A stretch of 64,000 bases of DNA from Bacteroidota bacterium (lineage in GTDB: Bacteria > Bacteroidota > Bacteroidia > 2-12-FULL-35-15). The position numbers were made by a program, and so were the translations under genes. The stretch lies in the NCBI GenBank assembly GCA_017303895.1, contig JAFLBF010000001.1:1-64000 (forward strand). Reading direction: 5' to 3'. The notes under the pieces were generated by a model. The model saw nothing but the letters and a program-made list of their open reading frames with translations, had not been told where the DNA came from and did no database searches. Shown here piece after piece: positions 63,406 through 64,000 of the stretch. Each line of letters starts with the position of its first letter. Position 1 is the stretch's first letter.

Positions 63406-64000
63406 ATGGCAAAAAAGACAGCAACAAAAAAGAAAACAGAGAAATCGATCTTAACAAAAAACTCGATCGACTTTTTACATAAATACCTGAACAACCCCTC
63501 TCCTACCGGATTTGAAACAGAAGGACAAAAGCTTTGGTTAAATTATATCAAACCTTATGTAGATGATCATTTTTGTGATAACTACGGAACAGCAGTGGCT
63601 GTGATCAACCCGAAAGCAGAATTTAAAGTGGTGATCGAAGCACATGCCGATGAGATCTCCTGGTTTGTTCATTACATTACCAATGACGGATTCATCTATT
63701 TAAGAAGAAACGGTGGTAGTGATCACATGATCGCTCCTTCTAAGCGTGTGAACATTCATACCGAAAAAGGAATTGTAAAAGCGGTATTCGGCTGGCCGGC
63801 TATTCACGTTCGTGATGCAGCCCGTGAAGAAGCGCCTTCTCTAAAGAATATTTTTCTTGACTGTGGATGCTCTTCCAAAAAAGAGGTAGAAGAATTGGGC
63901 ATCCATGTTGGATGTGTGGTAACCTATGAAGATGAATTCATGGTATTGAATGATCGTTATTATGTAGGACGTGCATTAGACAACCGCATTGGCGGTTTTA
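63406..64000 (+). CDS. M42-family aminopeptidase (partial, C-terminus beyond window)
   Basis: ATG at 63406, open to the right edge, so about 198 residues are seen. After a Lys/Thr-rich head (MAKKTATKKKTEKSILTKNS) comes YLNNPSPTGFETEGQKLW, FKVVIEAHADEISWFVHYITNDGFIYLRRNGG, the zinc-site His of IEAHADEI, and VGRALDNRIGG, the conserved Asp/Asn-containing motif of M42 peptidases. It is cytosolic with no signal peptide. The co-transcribed DUF885 gene upstream supports a peptide-catabolic role. Confidence 0.9.
   Translation, partial: MAKKTATKKKTEKSILTKNSIDFLHKYLNNPSPTGFETEGQKLWLNYIKPYVDDHFCDNYGTAVAVINPKAEFKVVIEAHADEISWFVHYITNDGFIYLRRNGGSDHMIAPSKRVNIHTEKGIVKAVFGWPAIHVRDAAREEAPSLKNIFLDCGCSSKKEVEELGIHVGCVVTYEDEFMVLNDRYYVGRALDNRIGGF

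Overview
This 64 kb window is from a chromosome of a member of the Bacteroidota; the order is not resolvable from sequence alone. The evidence is five secreted proteins with type IX secretion (T9SS) C-terminal sorting domains, SusC/TonB-type and OMP_b-brl_3-type outer-membrane barrels, many promoters of the TAnnTTTG (-7) type, AT-rich sequence, little use of Shine-Dalgarno sites, and an RF2 gene with the classical programmed frameshift. I found no tRNA, rRNA, CRISPR array, transposase, integrase or phage gene.

Layout. 1-2.3 kb: cell-surface proteins (collagen-like, truncated by the left edge; a small T9SS cargo; a porin). 2.3-15.1 kb: housekeeping genes (glycyl-tRNA synthetase, aldehyde dehydrogenase with an HMA metallochaperone-like partner, prfB, an ArsC-like reductase, an outer-membrane receptor, fumC, a mannose-1-phosphate guanylyltransferase, a PLP aminotransferase, a SprT-like protein). 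15.1-23.2 kb: a heme/copper-type T9SS protein, feoAB with an unlisted 40-residue cysteine-rich lipoprotein, an MlaEF-like lipid ABC pair, a subtilisin and a bacilliredoxin. 23.3-38.9 kb: a 2267-residue multidomain adhesin-like T9SS protein, further secreted proteins, and a propeller histidine kinase with a NarL-type regulator. TATGTGA/TCACATA heptamers recur in the upstream regions of this last group. 38.9-43.9 kb: a DUF2459 protein, a MarR regulator, a second outer-membrane barrel receptor, and a nucleoid-associated protein.

44.0-58.0 kb is a potassium island. It holds a sigma-54 (NtrC-type) response regulator, a secreted protein, a 140-residue protein, three single-span microproteins, kdpF, kdpA, kdpB, kdpC, a porin, a kup transporter broken by one base in a T9 run, a stand-alone KdpD sensor domain, and a separate HAMP-PAS histidine kinase. 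KdpE is absent. Two copies of a tandem element (two CCAAAATG boxes with an 18-bp period) lie 85-130 bp upstream of two TTGGCAT (-24-like) boxes. One pair precedes the kdp operon and the other precedes the porin. My working model is that the split KdpD and the kinase sense K+ or turgor and signal to the NtrC-type regulator, which binds the tandem elements and activates kdp and the porin with sigma-54. The sensor and regulator genes themselves have ordinary TAnnTTTG promoters. By hand count GATC is much rarer in the kdp structural genes than in core genes such as feoB, which is compatible with a different origin.

58.2-64 kb: a PorE-like TPR/PD40/OmpA protein, a TPR protein, a DUF885 zinc peptidase-like lipoprotein, and the start of an M42 aminopeptidase cut by the right edge.
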